Part shown: piece by piece, positions 1-7,816 of the stretch
Layout: every line of letters begins with the position of its first letter
Numbering within the stretch: position 1 is the stretch's first letter
From: Lachnospiraceae bacterium UBA3287
Lineage (GTDB): Bacteria > Bacillota > Clostridia > Lachnospirales > Lachnospiraceae
Reading direction: 5' to 3'
Length of the DNA: 29,116 nucleotides
NCBI GenBank assembly: GCA_002362155.1
Contig: DETN01000113.1
Span: 1-29,116, forward strand
Program-made: the position numbers and the translations under genes
Notes under the pieces: model-generated
Database searches by the model: none
What the model was told of the DNA's origin: nothing
The model's input: only the letters and a program-made list of their open reading frames with translations

Positions 1-849
1 GCCCTTGCCCTTCAGGCGGATCCGGGATCCGGACTGGGTTCCCGGCCTGACCTTGCAGGCCACCCTCCCGTCCAGAGTCTCCACCATGGCTTCGCCTCCC
101 AGGGCCGCCGTGGAAAAAGGTACGTGGACGGTTGTATAGACGTCCTGGCCCTTTCTTTCCCAGCCGGGCTTTGAAAGGACGTTGACTTCCAGCATCAGGT
201 CTCCCGTTCTTCCTCCATTGCTGCCGGGCGCTCCCTTGCCGGCGATCCGGATCTTCTTGCCTGTATCAATGCCGGCCGGGATCTTTACCCGGACGCTTTT
301 GACAGCCCCCTGGCCGTCCCGGAAGCTGAAAGTCTTTTCGCACCCTCTTGCCGCTTCCTCGAAGGTGACATTGATCGAAGCCGTCGTATTGGCTCCGTTC
401 CTGGGCATGGAAGCGCCGTAAGAACCGGTGCGGCCTCCGAAGCCGCCTGTGCCGAAGCCTCCGCCAAAGCCCCCGCCGCCGAAGCCGAAGTTCCTGAGGA
501 TGTCATCAAACCCTCCTGCTCCGCCGGATGAAAAGTGCATATCCTGGTATCCGCCGAAGCCTCCGTTTCCGAAGCCTCCGCCGAAGCCCCTGAAGGGTTC
601 CCGCCAGGTGCCGGTGCCTTCGTCGTAGGCGTCAAATCCGTACTTGTCATAGAGCTTCTTCTTTTCCTCGTCGCTCAGTACATTATATGCTTCCTGGACC
701 TCCTTGAAGCGGTTCTCCGCCTCCGCGTTGCCGGCGTTGGTGTCCGGATGGTATTTCTTGGCCAGTTTTCTGTATGCCTTCTTGATCGCAGCCGGATCTG
801 CGGTCTTTGTCAGCCCAAGTACGGCATAGTAATCTTTCTTTCCGCTCAT
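1..849 (-). CDS. DnaJ/CbpA-type co-chaperone (Hsp40), C-terminus beyond the window
   Basis: Co-chaperone that would stimulate the ATPase of DnaK and deliver unfolded clients in the cytoplasm. The reading frame is open from the ATG at 849 to the window edge (283 codons), so the C-terminus is missing. Residues about 1-70 form a J domain with the diagnostic HPD motif (KKYHPDTN). A Gly/Phe-rich linker follows (about 85-140, many GGFG units), then the start of the DnaJ C-terminal substrate-binding domain (PAGIDTGKKIRIAGKG). No CxxCxGxG zinc-finger repeats occur between linker and C-terminal domain, so it is a type II/CbpA-like protein rather than canonical DnaJ. A GAAAGGAGG ribosome site precedes the start. 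No grpE or dnaK is adjacent in the visible part. Confidence 0.93.
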   Translation of the reverse strand, partial: MSGKKDYYAVLGLTKTADPAAIKKAYRKLAKKYHPDTNAGNAEAENRFKEVQEAYNVLSDEEKKKLYDKYGFDAYDEGTGTWREPFRGFGGGFGNGGFGGYQDMHFSSGGAGGFDDILRNFGFGGGGFGGGFGTGGFGGRTGSYGASMPRNGANTTASINVTFEEAARGCEKTFSFRDGQGAVKSVRVKIPAGIDTGKKIRIAGKGAPGSNGGRTGDLMLEVNVLSKPGWERKGQDVYTTVHVPFSTAALGGEAMVETLDGRVACKVRPGTQSGSRIRLKGKG

Positions 850-979
850 TTCCGCTGCCTCCTTTCACTGCACCGCCCCTGCTCTGCCGCTGCCTTTGCA
901 GCTGCTTCATAACAAAAGCTGCATCTCCCGCCTTGGGGATGTGCAGCCTTTCCGTGCGGGCATTTATTGTTCTACTTGT

Positions 980-1008
980 TATATAACACTCTTTCAAGCA
1001 TAAGTCAA
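980..1008 (-). promoter_or_regulatory. Sigma-A type promoter of the dnaJ-like gene
   Basis: Reading the minus strand, TTGACT (1008-1003) and TATATA (985-980) are separated by exactly 17 bp, about 130 bp upstream of the DnaJ start. No CIRCE inverted repeat (TTAGCACTC-N9-GAGTGCTAA) is visible, so HrcA control is not supported. Confidence 0.7.
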
Positions 1009-1110
1009 GGCTTATCTGCAGACAAATGTCAGAAAGAAATAAACAGGGGACAGCGGGGAATTACAGGGAAAAAATGCCGCAGATCCCCCGCAGGAAGCTG
1101 CCCGCGATAT

Positions 1111-1143
1111 AACAAAAGGACAGCCGCCAGATGGCGGCTGTCC
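1111..1143 (-). terminator. Rho-independent terminator of the tre operon
   Basis: A 12-bp perfect stem (1118-1129 with 1132-1143, core GGACAGCCGCC) is followed on the minus strand by TTTTGTT. It lies 35 bp beyond the treC stop codon. Confidence 0.85.
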
Positions 1144-1178
1144 CCTGTATGGATCAGTCTCTTTAAAAACGCTCCTGC

Positions 1179-2813
1179 CTATGCCAGGACCGCCACGGCC
1201 TCGAAAGGACGCAGAGCCTTTACGCAGCCTTCCGAATCCGGATAGTTGCAGGCCAGGACCTTCTTGCCCTCCAGACAGAAGGCTTCCCCGAGAGGGGTCT
1301 CCTGTCCCTTGAGGTTGCAGAAGACGCTGAGCTTTGCTCCGTCCAGCTCTCTCTCGTAGCTGATGATGTCTTCACTTCCGGCATCGGTGATCTTAATGGT
1401 GCCGTCGGCAATGATCTCGTACTCTTTTCTGAGGGCCACCAGCTTCTTGTAGAAAGCCAGGATGGAATCGGGATCCTTTTCCTCCGACTCCACGTTGATG
1501 TAGGTATGGTTGGCGGGAATTCCCAGCCAGGGGGTCCCGGTGGTAAAGCCCGCGCCTTCCTCCGGCGTCCACTGCATGGGAGTCCTTCCGTTGTCTCTGG
1601 ACCTGGCTGCAATGATCTCCAGGGCCTCTTCGGGGCTCTTGCCCTCATCCAGAAGGATCTGATAGTAGTTGGTGCTTTCCACGTCCTGATACTGGGAAAT
1701 GTCGGTATAGTCCGCGTTGGTCATGCCCAGCTCCTCTCCTTCGTAAATGTAGGGGGTGCCCCGCATCATGTGGATCATCATGGCCAGCATCTTTGCGGAC
1801 TCTTTCCAGTACTTTTTGTCGTCGCCGAAGCGGCTGACAGCCCTGGGCTGGTCGTGGTTGCACCAGAAGACCGCATTCCAGGCGCCCGCATCCTGCATGC
1901 CCTCCTGCCATTTGCGGAAGAGCTCCCTGAGTTCGCCGAAATCCGGTGCCTTCAGGGCCCATTTCTGGCCGTTGAGATAGTCCACCTTGAGATGATGGAA
2001 GGAGAAGACCATCTTCAGCTCTTTTTCTGCAGGATTTGCGTACCTGGTGCAGTTGTCCAGGGACGTGGAGGACATTTCGCCCACCGTCATGCAGCCGGCA
2101 ATACCGGTGTCTCCCACCAGCTCCTTCAGGAAGCTGTGGATGTGGCGGCCGTCCGTATAGAAGCGTCTGCCGTCGCCCTCAAAGTCATCTTCGAAGACAG
2201 CGGGCTTGGAGATCAGGTTGACCACGTCATAGCGGAAGCCGTCCACGCCCTTCTTCTTCCAGAAGCGGATGACGTTCTTGAGCTCCTCGCGGACTTTGGG
2301 ATTCTCCCAGTTCAGGTCCGCCTGGCTGACGTCGAAAAGGTGCAGGTAATATTTGCCCAGGGAAGGCACATACTCCCAGGCGTTGCCGCCGAACTTGGAT
2401 ACCCAGTTGGTGGGAGCGTGTCCGTCCACCGGATCCTTGAAGATGTAGTAGTCCATATATTCCGGATCCCCGGTCAGGGCTTTCCGGAACCATTCGTGGT
2501 CTGTGGAGGTATGGTTGAAGACCATATCAAACATCAGGCCGATCCCCCGCTCCCTGGCTTCCACGATCAGGGCGTCCACGTCTTCCATGGTGCCGAACAT
2601 GGGATTGATGGCGTAGTAATCCGCCACATCATAACCGTTGTCGTTCATGGGCGACTTGAAGAAGGGAGTGATCCAGAGATAGTCGACGCCCAGTGACTTA
2701 AGATAGTCCAGCTTGCTGCGGATTCCGTTGATATCCCCGATCCCGTCGCCGTTGGAATCACAGAAGGATTTTACATATATCTGATAAACCGTAGAATTTC
2801 TGAAATCGCTCAT
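1179..2813 (-). CDS. treC: Trehalose-6-phosphate hydrolase (GH13 phospho-alpha-glucosidase)
   Basis: Cytoplasmic GH13 enzyme of 544 residues, the usual size for this group. It would split trehalose 6-phosphate delivered by the PTS into glucose and glucose 6-phosphate. Visible GH13 landmarks are QIYVKSFCDSNGDGIGD (11-27), DMVFNHTS (96-103), GFRYD with nucleophile Asp196, Glu246 in VGEM as acid/base, and NHDQPR with Asp321. Sequence alone does not fully separate it from oligo-1,6-glucosidase. The assignment to T6P rests mainly on treB lying 39 nt upstream in the same operon and treR being divergent. Start at 2813 follows a GGAAGGGAACGG ribosome site. In Bacillus the same function is called treA. 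Confidence 0.9.
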   Translation of the reverse strand: MSDFRNSTVYQIYVKSFCDSNGDGIGDINGIRSKLDYLKSLGVDYLWITPFFKSPMNDNGYDVADYYAINPMFGTMEDVDALIVEARERGIGLMFDMVFNHTSTDHEWFRKALTGDPEYMDYYIFKDPVDGHAPTNWVSKFGGNAWEYVPSLGKYYLHLFDVSQADLNWENPKVREELKNVIRFWKKKGVDGFRYDVVNLISKPAVFEDDFEGDGRRFYTDGRHIHSFLKELVGDTGIAGCMTVGEMSSTSLDNCTRYANPAEKELKMVFSFHHLKVDYLNGQKWALKAPDFGELRELFRKWQEGMQDAGAWNAVFWCNHDQPRAVSRFGDDKKYWKESAKMLAMMIHMMRGTPYIYEGEELGMTNADYTDISQYQDVESTNYYQILLDEGKSPEEALEIIAARSRDNGRTPMQWTPEEGAGFTTGTPWLGIPANHTYINVESEEKDPDSILAFYKKLVALRKEYEIIADGTIKITDAGSEDIISYERELDGAKLSVFCNLKGQETPLGEAFCLEGKKVLACNYPDSEGCVKALRPFEAVAVLA

Positions 2814-2852
2814 AGTACACCGTTCCCTTCCGAAATGATTCTGGCCTGCCTC

Positions 2853-4268
2853 TTATTTAACGCCTTTGCGCTTGCCGATGATGGTCACCAGAACGAAGGG
2901 GACCACGATGGCGATCAGCATGGAGATGGCGAAGAAAGGAATCTTCTCGGGCTTGATGGACAGGATGCCGGGAAGTCCGCCGACGCCGATGGAAAGAGCT
3001 TCAACGCCTGTCAGGACGGAGAAGATGGCTGCCATGGCGGAGCCGCTCATAGCGCAGACGAAGGGGAACATATACTTCAGGTTGACACCGAAGATAGCAG
3101 GCTCTGTAACGCCCAGGTAGCAGGAGATGCAGGAAGGAACGTTGACTTCCTGTGCGTCTTCGTTCTTCTTCTGAAGGAAGATCATGCCAAGGACTGCGGA
3201 GCCCTGTGCGATGTTGGAAAGAGCGATCATGGGCCAGAGCATGGTGCCGCCGAACTCGGCCACCAGCTGCAGGTCGATGGCGTTGGTCATGTGATGGAGA
3301 CCTGTGATGACCAGCGGAGCATAGACGAAACCGAAGATGGCGCCGAAGATGACCTTGGCGGGGCCTGTGATGCCGGCGTAGACCACTGCGGAGATGGCGG
3401 AGCCGATCTTCCAGCCGATGGGTCCCAGGATAAAGTGGGCTGCCATAACGGCCAGGGTAATGGAGAAGAAAGGAACGAAGATCATGGATACCACGGCAGG
3501 AATGATCTTACGGAAGAATTTCTCCAGGTAGACCAGGGTGAAGCCTGCCAGCATGGCGGGGATGACCTGTGCCTGATAACCGATCATGTTGACCTGGATA
3601 AAGCCGAAGTTCCACTTGGGGATGTCGGCGGCTGCGGTGCTGGCTACGCCGTAGGCGTTGAGCAGCTGGCCGGAGACCAGAGTAAGACCCAGGATGATGC
3701 CCAGCATTTCCGTGGTGCCCATCTTCTTGGCGATGGACCAGCAGATGCCTACCGGGATACCAACGTGGAATACAGCTTCACCGATCAGCCAGAGGAAGTG
3801 GTCCAGACCTGCCCAGAACTGGGACAGCTCGGTCAGGGTATGGCCGCCCTGGAAGATGTACAGAGAGTCGATACAGTTGCGGAAGCCCAGGATCAGACCT
3901 CCGGTGATGATGGCGGGAAGAAGAGGTGCGAAGATCTCGGCCAGAACGGTAGCGACCCTCTGCAGAGGGTTCTGGTTCTGCTTGGCGGCCTGCTTGACGG
4001 CCTCCTTGGAGACGCCGGAGATGCCGGACACTTCTGTGAAGTCATTGTAAAATTCAGAAACGGTATTGCCGATGATGACCTGGAACTGGCCGGACTGGGT
4101 GAAAGTGCCTTTTACCACCTTCATGGCCTCGATGCCGGGAACGTCTGCCTTGCCGGGGTCATTTAATACGAAACGCATTCTTGTCATGCAGTGGGATACT
4201 GCGCCGATGTTTTCCTTGCCGCCGACCAGATTCAGCAGCTCTTTGGAATCCTCTACATATTTGCCCAT
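2853..4268 (-). CDS. treB: PTS trehalose-specific enzyme IIBC
   Basis: Membrane permease of 471 residues that imports trehalose and phosphorylates it to trehalose 6-phosphate. The N-terminal IIB domain (about 1-85) has the phosphoacceptor Cys27 in SHCMTRMRF. The IIC domain (about 100-460) is strongly hydrophobic and contains the LGVTEPAIFG signature near residue 380. There is no fused IIA domain, so phosphate must come from a separate glucose-type IIA encoded elsewhere. Length is close to E. coli TreB. Start at 4268 has GGAAAGGA upstream. It is the first gene of the treBC operon, with a leader of roughly 165 nt and three TreR-like operators around its promoter. Confidence 0.94.
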   Translation of the reverse strand: MGKYVEDSKELLNLVGGKENIGAVSHCMTRMRFVLNDPGKADVPGIEAMKVVKGTFTQSGQFQVIIGNTVSEFYNDFTEVSGISGVSKEAVKQAAKQNQNPLQRVATVLAEIFAPLLPAIITGGLILGFRNCIDSLYIFQGGHTLTELSQFWAGLDHFLWLIGEAVFHVGIPVGICWSIAKKMGTTEMLGIILGLTLVSGQLLNAYGVASTAAADIPKWNFGFIQVNMIGYQAQVIPAMLAGFTLVYLEKFFRKIIPAVVSMIFVPFFSITLAVMAAHFILGPIGWKIGSAISAVVYAGITGPAKVIFGAIFGFVYAPLVITGLHHMTNAIDLQLVAEFGGTMLWPMIALSNIAQGSAVLGMIFLQKKNEDAQEVNVPSCISCYLGVTEPAIFGVNLKYMFPFVCAMSGSAMAAIFSVLTGVEALSIGVGGLPGILSIKPEKIPFFAISMLIAIVVPFVLVTIIGKRKGVK

Positions 4269-4282
4269 CTTTTTTCCTTTCC

Positions 4283-4297
4283 GCCGCCCAAGGCGGC
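4283..4297 (-). other. Leader hairpin next to the treB ribosome site
   Basis: GCCGCC (4283-4288) and GGCGGC (4292-4297) can pair in the treB mRNA, immediately upstream of the GGAAAGGA ribosome site. Two further short inverted repeats lie higher in the leader (CGAGA...TCTCG and GGCAGA...TCTGCC). A structured 5' leader is seen directly. Any regulatory role is inference. Confidence 0.4.
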
Positions 4298-4413
4298 TTA
4301 CGGAGAATCTCTCCCTCTTTCCTCTTGTTTCCGGAACGAGATGCGGTGTCTCGGGAATCCCGGCGGCAGAGGGCCCTTCTGCCCCGGAAGACCTGCTTTA
4401 CATTTTTTGAAAT

Positions 4414-4425
4414 TTGTTTAAACAA
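4414..4425. promoter_or_regulatory. TreR operator 1 (TTGTTTAAACAA)
   Basis: Perfect 12-bp palindrome located about +10 to +21 relative to the predicted treB transcription start. It is identical to operator 3 and resembles the palindromic AT-rich operators of GntR-type trehalose repressors. The partner is the divergent treR gene. Confidence 0.8.
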
Positions 4426-4440
4426 GTCTCGCTTAGATTA

Positions 4441-4469
4441 ATCATACCTTGTTTAAACATCCCTGTCAA
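4441..4469 (-). promoter_or_regulatory. Sigma-A promoter of treBC
   Basis: Minus strand TTGACA (4469-4464), 17-bp spacer, TATGAT (4446-4441): near consensus. The spacer contains operator 2, so bound repressor would block RNA polymerase directly. Confidence 0.88.
4449..4460. promoter_or_regulatory. TreR operator 2 (TTGTTTAAACAT), inside the treB promoter spacer
   Basis: 11 of 12 positions match operators 1 and 3. It sits entirely between the -35 and -10 boxes of treB. Centre-to-centre distances are 35 bp to operator 1 and 37 bp to operator 3. Confidence 0.8.
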
Positions 4470-4485
4470 TACAAATACGGCAAAT

Positions 4486-4497
4486 TTGTTTAAACAA
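4486..4497. promoter_or_regulatory. TreR operator 3 (TTGTTTAAACAA)
   Basis: Perfect 12-bp palindrome upstream of the treB -35 box. It also lies upstream of the candidate treR promoter, so it may serve autoregulation as well as looping or cooperative repression. Confidence 0.8.
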
Positions 4498-4549
4498 GTT
4501 TCGGCTTTTTTAGGGACAAGTGCTTGCACACAGAGGAATTAACAGATAA

Positions 4550-4555
4550 TATAAT
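4550..4555 (+). promoter_or_regulatory. Candidate -10 box of treR
   Basis: TATAAT about 95 bp upstream of the treR start. The nearest -35-like hexamer, TTGCAC at 4524-4529, is 20 bp away, wider than optimal, so the -35 is uncertain. Confidence 0.45.
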
Positions 4556-4650
4556 GATATCGTAACATTTCGCCGGCAGCGCCAGAGGCCGGTCGGTGCC
4601 GCTGAATGCCCCTTACTGAAATATGCACCACCGACAGCTTGGAGGACATG

Positions 4651-5376
4651 ATGCCCAGGGCCAAATATCAGAGTATCTATCAGGATCTGAAAGCCAAAAT
4701 TGAAGACAGCACCTACGAGTCCGGAGAACTGCTCCCTTCCGAGAACGTTCTGATCACCCAGTACGACTGCTCCCGCAACACCGTCAGGCGGGCCATAGCC
4801 TCCCTGGCAGAAGACGGCTATGTCCAGTCCATGCACGGGATCGGCGTCCGTGTGATCTACCAGCCCTCGGCCCAGACCTCCTTTATCATGGGCGGCATCG
4901 AATCCTTCTCGGAATCCGCCGAACGCAACAACAGAAAGCCCGGTACCAGAGTCCTGCAGCTGACCACCCTGACCGTGGACAGCCGCATGAGCAAAAGGAC
5001 AGGCTTTCCCGAAGGCGAGGAGGTATGGTTCCTGCAGCGCGTCCGCTACCTGGACGGCAGGCCCCTGATCCTGGATCTGAACATGTTCCTGACAAGGCTG
5101 GTCCCGGGTCTGACCCCGGAGATCGCCGAGCATTCCGTCTATGAATATATTGAAAACGTTCTGGGTATGACCATCGTCACCGCCAAGCGCTCCTATACCG
5201 TGGAGAGGATCACGGAGCTGGACGAAAAATGGCTGGACCTGGGCTCCTACAACTGCATGGCCGTCATTACCGGCCAGGTCTACAACGCCGACGGCATCAT
5301 GTTCGAATACACCCAGTCCCGGCACCGCCCGGACTATTTCTCCTTCCATGACACGGCTTTCCGAAAAAAAAGATAA
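4651..5376 (+). CDS. treR: Trehalose operon repressor, GntR family
   Basis: Cytoplasmic DNA-binding repressor of 241 residues with the HutC/TreR architecture. A GntR winged helix occupies about 1-70 (LLPSENVLITQYDCSRNTVRRAI recognition region). A UTRA-type effector domain follows (about 90-235), where trehalose 6-phosphate is the expected inducer by family knowledge. A longer frame opens at 4606, but GGAGG at 4641-4645 is correctly spaced for the ATG at 4651, and MPRAKYQSIYQDLK is the normal start for this family. An ATG at 4648 is only 2 nt from the GGAGG. It is divergent from treBC, with three operators between. A strong terminator follows. Confidence 0.92.
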   Translation: MPRAKYQSIYQDLKAKIEDSTYESGELLPSENVLITQYDCSRNTVRRAIASLAEDGYVQSMHGIGVRVIYQPSAQTSFIMGGIESFSESAERNNRKPGTRVLQLTTLTVDSRMSKRTGFPEGEEVWFLQRVRYLDGRPLILDLNMFLTRLVPGLTPEIAEHSVYEYIENVLGMTIVTAKRSYTVERITELDEKWLDLGSYNCMAVITGQVYNADGIMFEYTQSRHRPDYFSFHDTAFRKKR

Positions 5377-5383
5377 GGCCCAG

Positions 5384-5422
5384 ACGGCTTTCCGATATCT
5401 GCACCGGAAAGCCGTTTTTTTA
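5384..5422 (+). terminator. Rho-independent terminator of treR
   Basis: 11-bp stem ACGGCTTTCCG (5384-5394) with CGGAAAGCCGT (5405-5415), followed by a run of T. Confidence 0.9.
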
Positions 5423-5438
5423 CATCTTCCTGTATTTT

Positions 5439-5468
5439 TTGCGACTATTATTCATGGTAAAATAGAAT
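5439..5468 (+). promoter_or_regulatory. Candidate promoter of the hybrid histidine kinase
   Basis: TTGCGA (5439-5444), 18 bp, TAGAAT (5463-5468). An overlapping extended -10, TGG-TAAAAT at 5455-5463, is an alternative. The start codon is 40 bp downstream. Confidence 0.5.
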
Positions 5469-5507
5469 AGTCAGATTATTTGAGTGTTTTCAAGCCAGGA
5501 GTATATT

Positions 5508-7475
5508 ATGGGGCACAACTATCATATGCCGGACCAGGTCCGGGCCGAGCTTCAGCGTCTCCCCCAGTGCATGGCCGTTTTTTATTACAGGGACGGAGAA
5601 TATCAGTTTCTCCTCTGCACCGATCATTTCTGTCAGGTCCTGGATCTGAACCGGGAAACGGCTGAAGAATATTTTTATGCGCATTCAGATGAATTCTTTT
5701 ATCCGGACGACGTTCCCGCCATGCGCAGCAAGCTGGTGGAACTGGTCCGCAACCCCGGCGTGATCTATCCTTTCCGGATCAGGCTGTCCTGCGCCGGCGG
5801 CTACAAGTGGTTCAACGGAAACATGAAGGGGGTCGCCCTGGAGGAGGGCGGCACTCTGATCTACGCCAGCGCCATCGACATTACCGACGACCATAACCGC
5901 CACAGAAAAGACAAGCTCAAGGACATTCTCATGTCCAGAGTCCTGGATACCACCCAGAACTGTATGTTCTGGAAGGATACGGAGAGGCGGTTTGTAGGAG
6001 TCAATCAGGCCTTTCTGGATTTCTACGGCTTCCCTTCCGAGGACGTACTGGTGGGAAAGACCGACGAAGACATGGGCTGGCATCTGGATCCCGAGCCCTT
6101 TAAGCAGGACGAGCTCCGGGTCCTGCAGGGGGAGAGCACCTACATGGTCCACGGCCACTGTCTGGTCCACGGGGAGAACCGGGACATCCTGGCCTCCAAG
6201 ACCCCTGCCTGGGACGGAGACGAGATCATCGGCTTCGTGGGAAGCTTCATGGACGTCACCGACAGCTTCCGCCAGCAGCAGAAGATCCAGGACCTGTCCA
6301 GAGAGCTGGAGGCCTCTCTGGACAAGGAGCGCCAGCTCAACGTGGAAATGAACCATTTCCTGTCCAGGCTCAGCCATGAGCTGCGCACCCCCATGAACGC
6401 CGTCATCGGCCTTTCCACTCTGGGCATGGAGCAGGACAATCTGGAAGGCGCCCTGAACTATCTGGACAAGATCCGGACCTCCGGCCACTATCTACTGCAG
6501 ATCATCAACGAAGTCCTGGAAATGAACAAGGTGGAGGCAGGGGACATCCAGCTGAATATAGAATCCGCCTCCCTTCATGACATCATTAAAGACATACATA
6601 CCATCATCGATCCCCTGGCTGCCGAAAAGGGCATCTCCCTGACCCTGGATCCGAAAGGGATCGACTATGACCGGGTCCGCTGCGACAGGATGCGGGTGGA
6701 ACAGATCCTGGTCAACCTTCTGCAGAATGCCGTCAAGTTCACCGAACGGGGAGGCCGCGTCTCCCTCAAATGCTATCAGCACGTACAGAAAGGCATAGCC
6801 GATACCTTCTTTACCGTAGAGGACAACGGCTGCGGCATCAGCCCCCAGTTCCTGCCCAAGATGTTCCGCCCCTTTGCCCAGGAAAACAAGAATCCTTCCA
6901 AGTACGGAAGCGGCACCGGCCTGGGCCTGACCATCTCCCGCACCTTCGCCCGAATGATGGACGGGGACATTACCGTAGAAAGCCGGGACGGAGAAGGTTC
7001 CATCTTCCGGGTCCTGGTCCGTCTGGAAGTATGCGACCAGGACGAGAAGGCAGCCGAGAGCGGAGCAGCTGTCTGCTACGATGCCCTGGCAGGGAAAAAG
7101 ATCCTCCTTGCCGAGGACAATCTGATCAACCAGGAAGTGGCCCTGGGCATCCTGGCCCGGGTGGGCATCCACGCAGACCTGGCCGAAGACGGCGCGGCCG
7201 CCCTGGAAATGTTCAAAAATTCGCCTCCTTCCTTTTATGACGCCGTCCTCCTGGATATCCAGATGCCCCGCATGACCGGCTTTCAGGCCGCCGAAGCCCT
7301 CCGGGCCCTGGAAAGGGCGGACGCGAAGGCCGTTCCCGTCATCGCCATGTCGGCGGATATCTTCGAGCAGTCCGTCAATAAGGCGACGGCATCCGGCATG
7401 TCCGGCTATCTGACCAAGCCCCTGGACATGGACGTCCTTTACAGGGAGCTCCTGCGGCAGCTCAGACTTTCATAA
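5508..7475 (+). CDS. Soluble hybrid sensor histidine kinase (PAS-PAS-HisKA-HATPase-REC)
   Basis: 655-residue signalling protein without membrane segments, so it probably senses a cytoplasmic cue. Two PAS/PAC-like regions fill about 1-260 (the second starts near FWKDTERRFVGVNQAFLDFYG). The H-box FLSRLSHELRTPMN carries phosphoacceptor His290. The ATPase domain shows the N-box NLLQNAVKF, G1 DNGCGIS, F-box MFRPFAQ and G2 GSGTGLGL. The C-terminal receiver starts at KILLAEDN with phosphoacceptor Asp583 (LLDIQMP) and ends with a conserved TKPL lysine loop. No Hpt or output domain is present, and no response-regulator gene is adjacent. A GTG at 5484 gives a longer frame, but AGGAG at 5497-5501 favours the ATG at 5508. 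The stimulus is unknown. Confidence 0.92.
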   Translation: MGHNYHMPDQVRAELQRLPQCMAVFYYRDGEYQFLLCTDHFCQVLDLNRETAEEYFYAHSDEFFYPDDVPAMRSKLVELVRNPGVIYPFRIRLSCAGGYKWFNGNMKGVALEEGGTLIYASAIDITDDHNRHRKDKLKDILMSRVLDTTQNCMFWKDTERRFVGVNQAFLDFYGFPSEDVLVGKTDEDMGWHLDPEPFKQDELRVLQGESTYMVHGHCLVHGENRDILASKTPAWDGDEIIGFVGSFMDVTDSFRQQQKIQDLSRELEASLDKERQLNVEMNHFLSRLSHELRTPMNAVIGLSTLGMEQDNLEGALNYLDKIRTSGHYLLQIINEVLEMNKVEAGDIQLNIESASLHDIIKDIHTIIDPLAAEKGISLTLDPKGIDYDRVRCDRMRVEQILVNLLQNAVKFTERGGRVSLKCYQHVQKGIADTFFTVEDNGCGISPQFLPKMFRPFAQENKNPSKYGSGTGLGLTISRTFARMMDGDITVESRDGEGSIFRVLVRLEVCDQDEKAAESGAAVCYDALAGKKILLAEDNLINQEVALGILARVGIHADLAEDGAAALEMFKNSPPSFYDAVLLDIQMPRMTGFQAAEALRALERADAKAVPVIAMSADIFEQSVNKATASGMSGYLTKPLDMDVLYRELLRQLRLS

Positions 7476-7493
7476 TACAGGAACCTATCCCCG

Positions 7494-7526
7494 GCCCTTC
7501 CTCTCCTGCAGAGGAAGGGCTTTTTT
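7494..7526 (+). terminator. Rho-independent terminator of the histidine kinase gene
   Basis: 11-bp stem GCCCTTCCTCT/AGAGGAAGGGC with a 5-nt loop, followed by six T. Confidence 0.92.
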
Positions 7527-7548
7527 CATGGGTCATGAGCTTCACAAC

Positions 7549-7562
7549 ATGTATATATACAT
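7549..7562. promoter_or_regulatory. 14-bp perfect palindrome upstream of araA
   Basis: ATGTATATATACAT is fully self-complementary. A shorter relative (TGTATACA, 9347-9354) lies beside the araR promoter, so a common regulator, possibly AraR, is plausible but unproven. Confidence 0.35.
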
Positions 7563-7658
7563 ATTTGCTTCAAAAGGTCTGTTTCTCATAAATCAGTCCA
7601 AATCCGGCAGGTCGGATGTGTGTATAATGCTGAATTTATTGAAAATTCAGGCTTGTCA

Positions 7659-7687
7659 TTGACAATTGTACGCAGTAAATGTACACT
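7659..7687 (+). promoter_or_regulatory. Candidate araA promoter
   Basis: TTGACA (7659-7664), 17 bp, TACACT (7682-7687). The leader would be about 120 nt. TATAAT hexamers at 7623-7628 and 7764-7769 are alternatives without good -35 boxes. Confidence 0.6.
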
Positions 7688-7723
7688 GTACTCATAAACA
7701 TACATGTACAACTTAAAGCGTAC
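7664..7723. promoter_or_regulatory. Cluster of GTAC elements, candidate AraR operators
   Basis: Five GTAC cores lie within about 60 bp (7668, 7681, 7688, 7706, 7720), overlapping the araA promoter spacer, its -10 and the initial transcribed region. Some have TTGTAC or GTACAA flanks as in the Bacillus AraR operator ATTTGTACGTACAAAT, but no copy matches the full 16 bp (best about 10-11 positions). Operator function is inferred from the araR gene downstream. Confidence 0.4.
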
Positions 7724-7816
7724 ACAAGGCGCCGTCCACGTGAGGAACCGGCGTCATCACAGTTATAATTCAAACAAAGTATTCATATAACAAGAATCGA
7801 AAGGAAAGGATCTATT

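Noticed and set aside
428..628. Proline/lysine-rich plus-strand frame with PKPPPKPP repeats
   Set aside because: This is the complement of the Gly/Phe-rich linker of the DnaJ-like protein, not a gene.
977..1010. CIRCE element for HrcA control of dnaJ
   Set aside because: The region contains a normal promoter but no TTAGCACTC inverted repeat.
1506..2696. 396-codon plus-strand frame opposite treC
   Set aside because: Antisense shadow of a conserved GH13 gene. Low-complexity His/Val/Gly composition and no family match.
2835..4166. 443-codon plus-strand frame opposite treB
   Set aside because: It lies wholly antisense to treB, is rich in Asp, Gly, His and Gln as expected from a mirrored GC-rich gene, has no recognisable domain and no suitable ribosome site.
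7623..7649. Second araA promoter and TGAATTT-N5-AAATTCA repeat as a CcpA cre site
   Set aside because: TATAAT is present but there is no acceptable -35, and the repeat lacks the central CG and the cre consensus.
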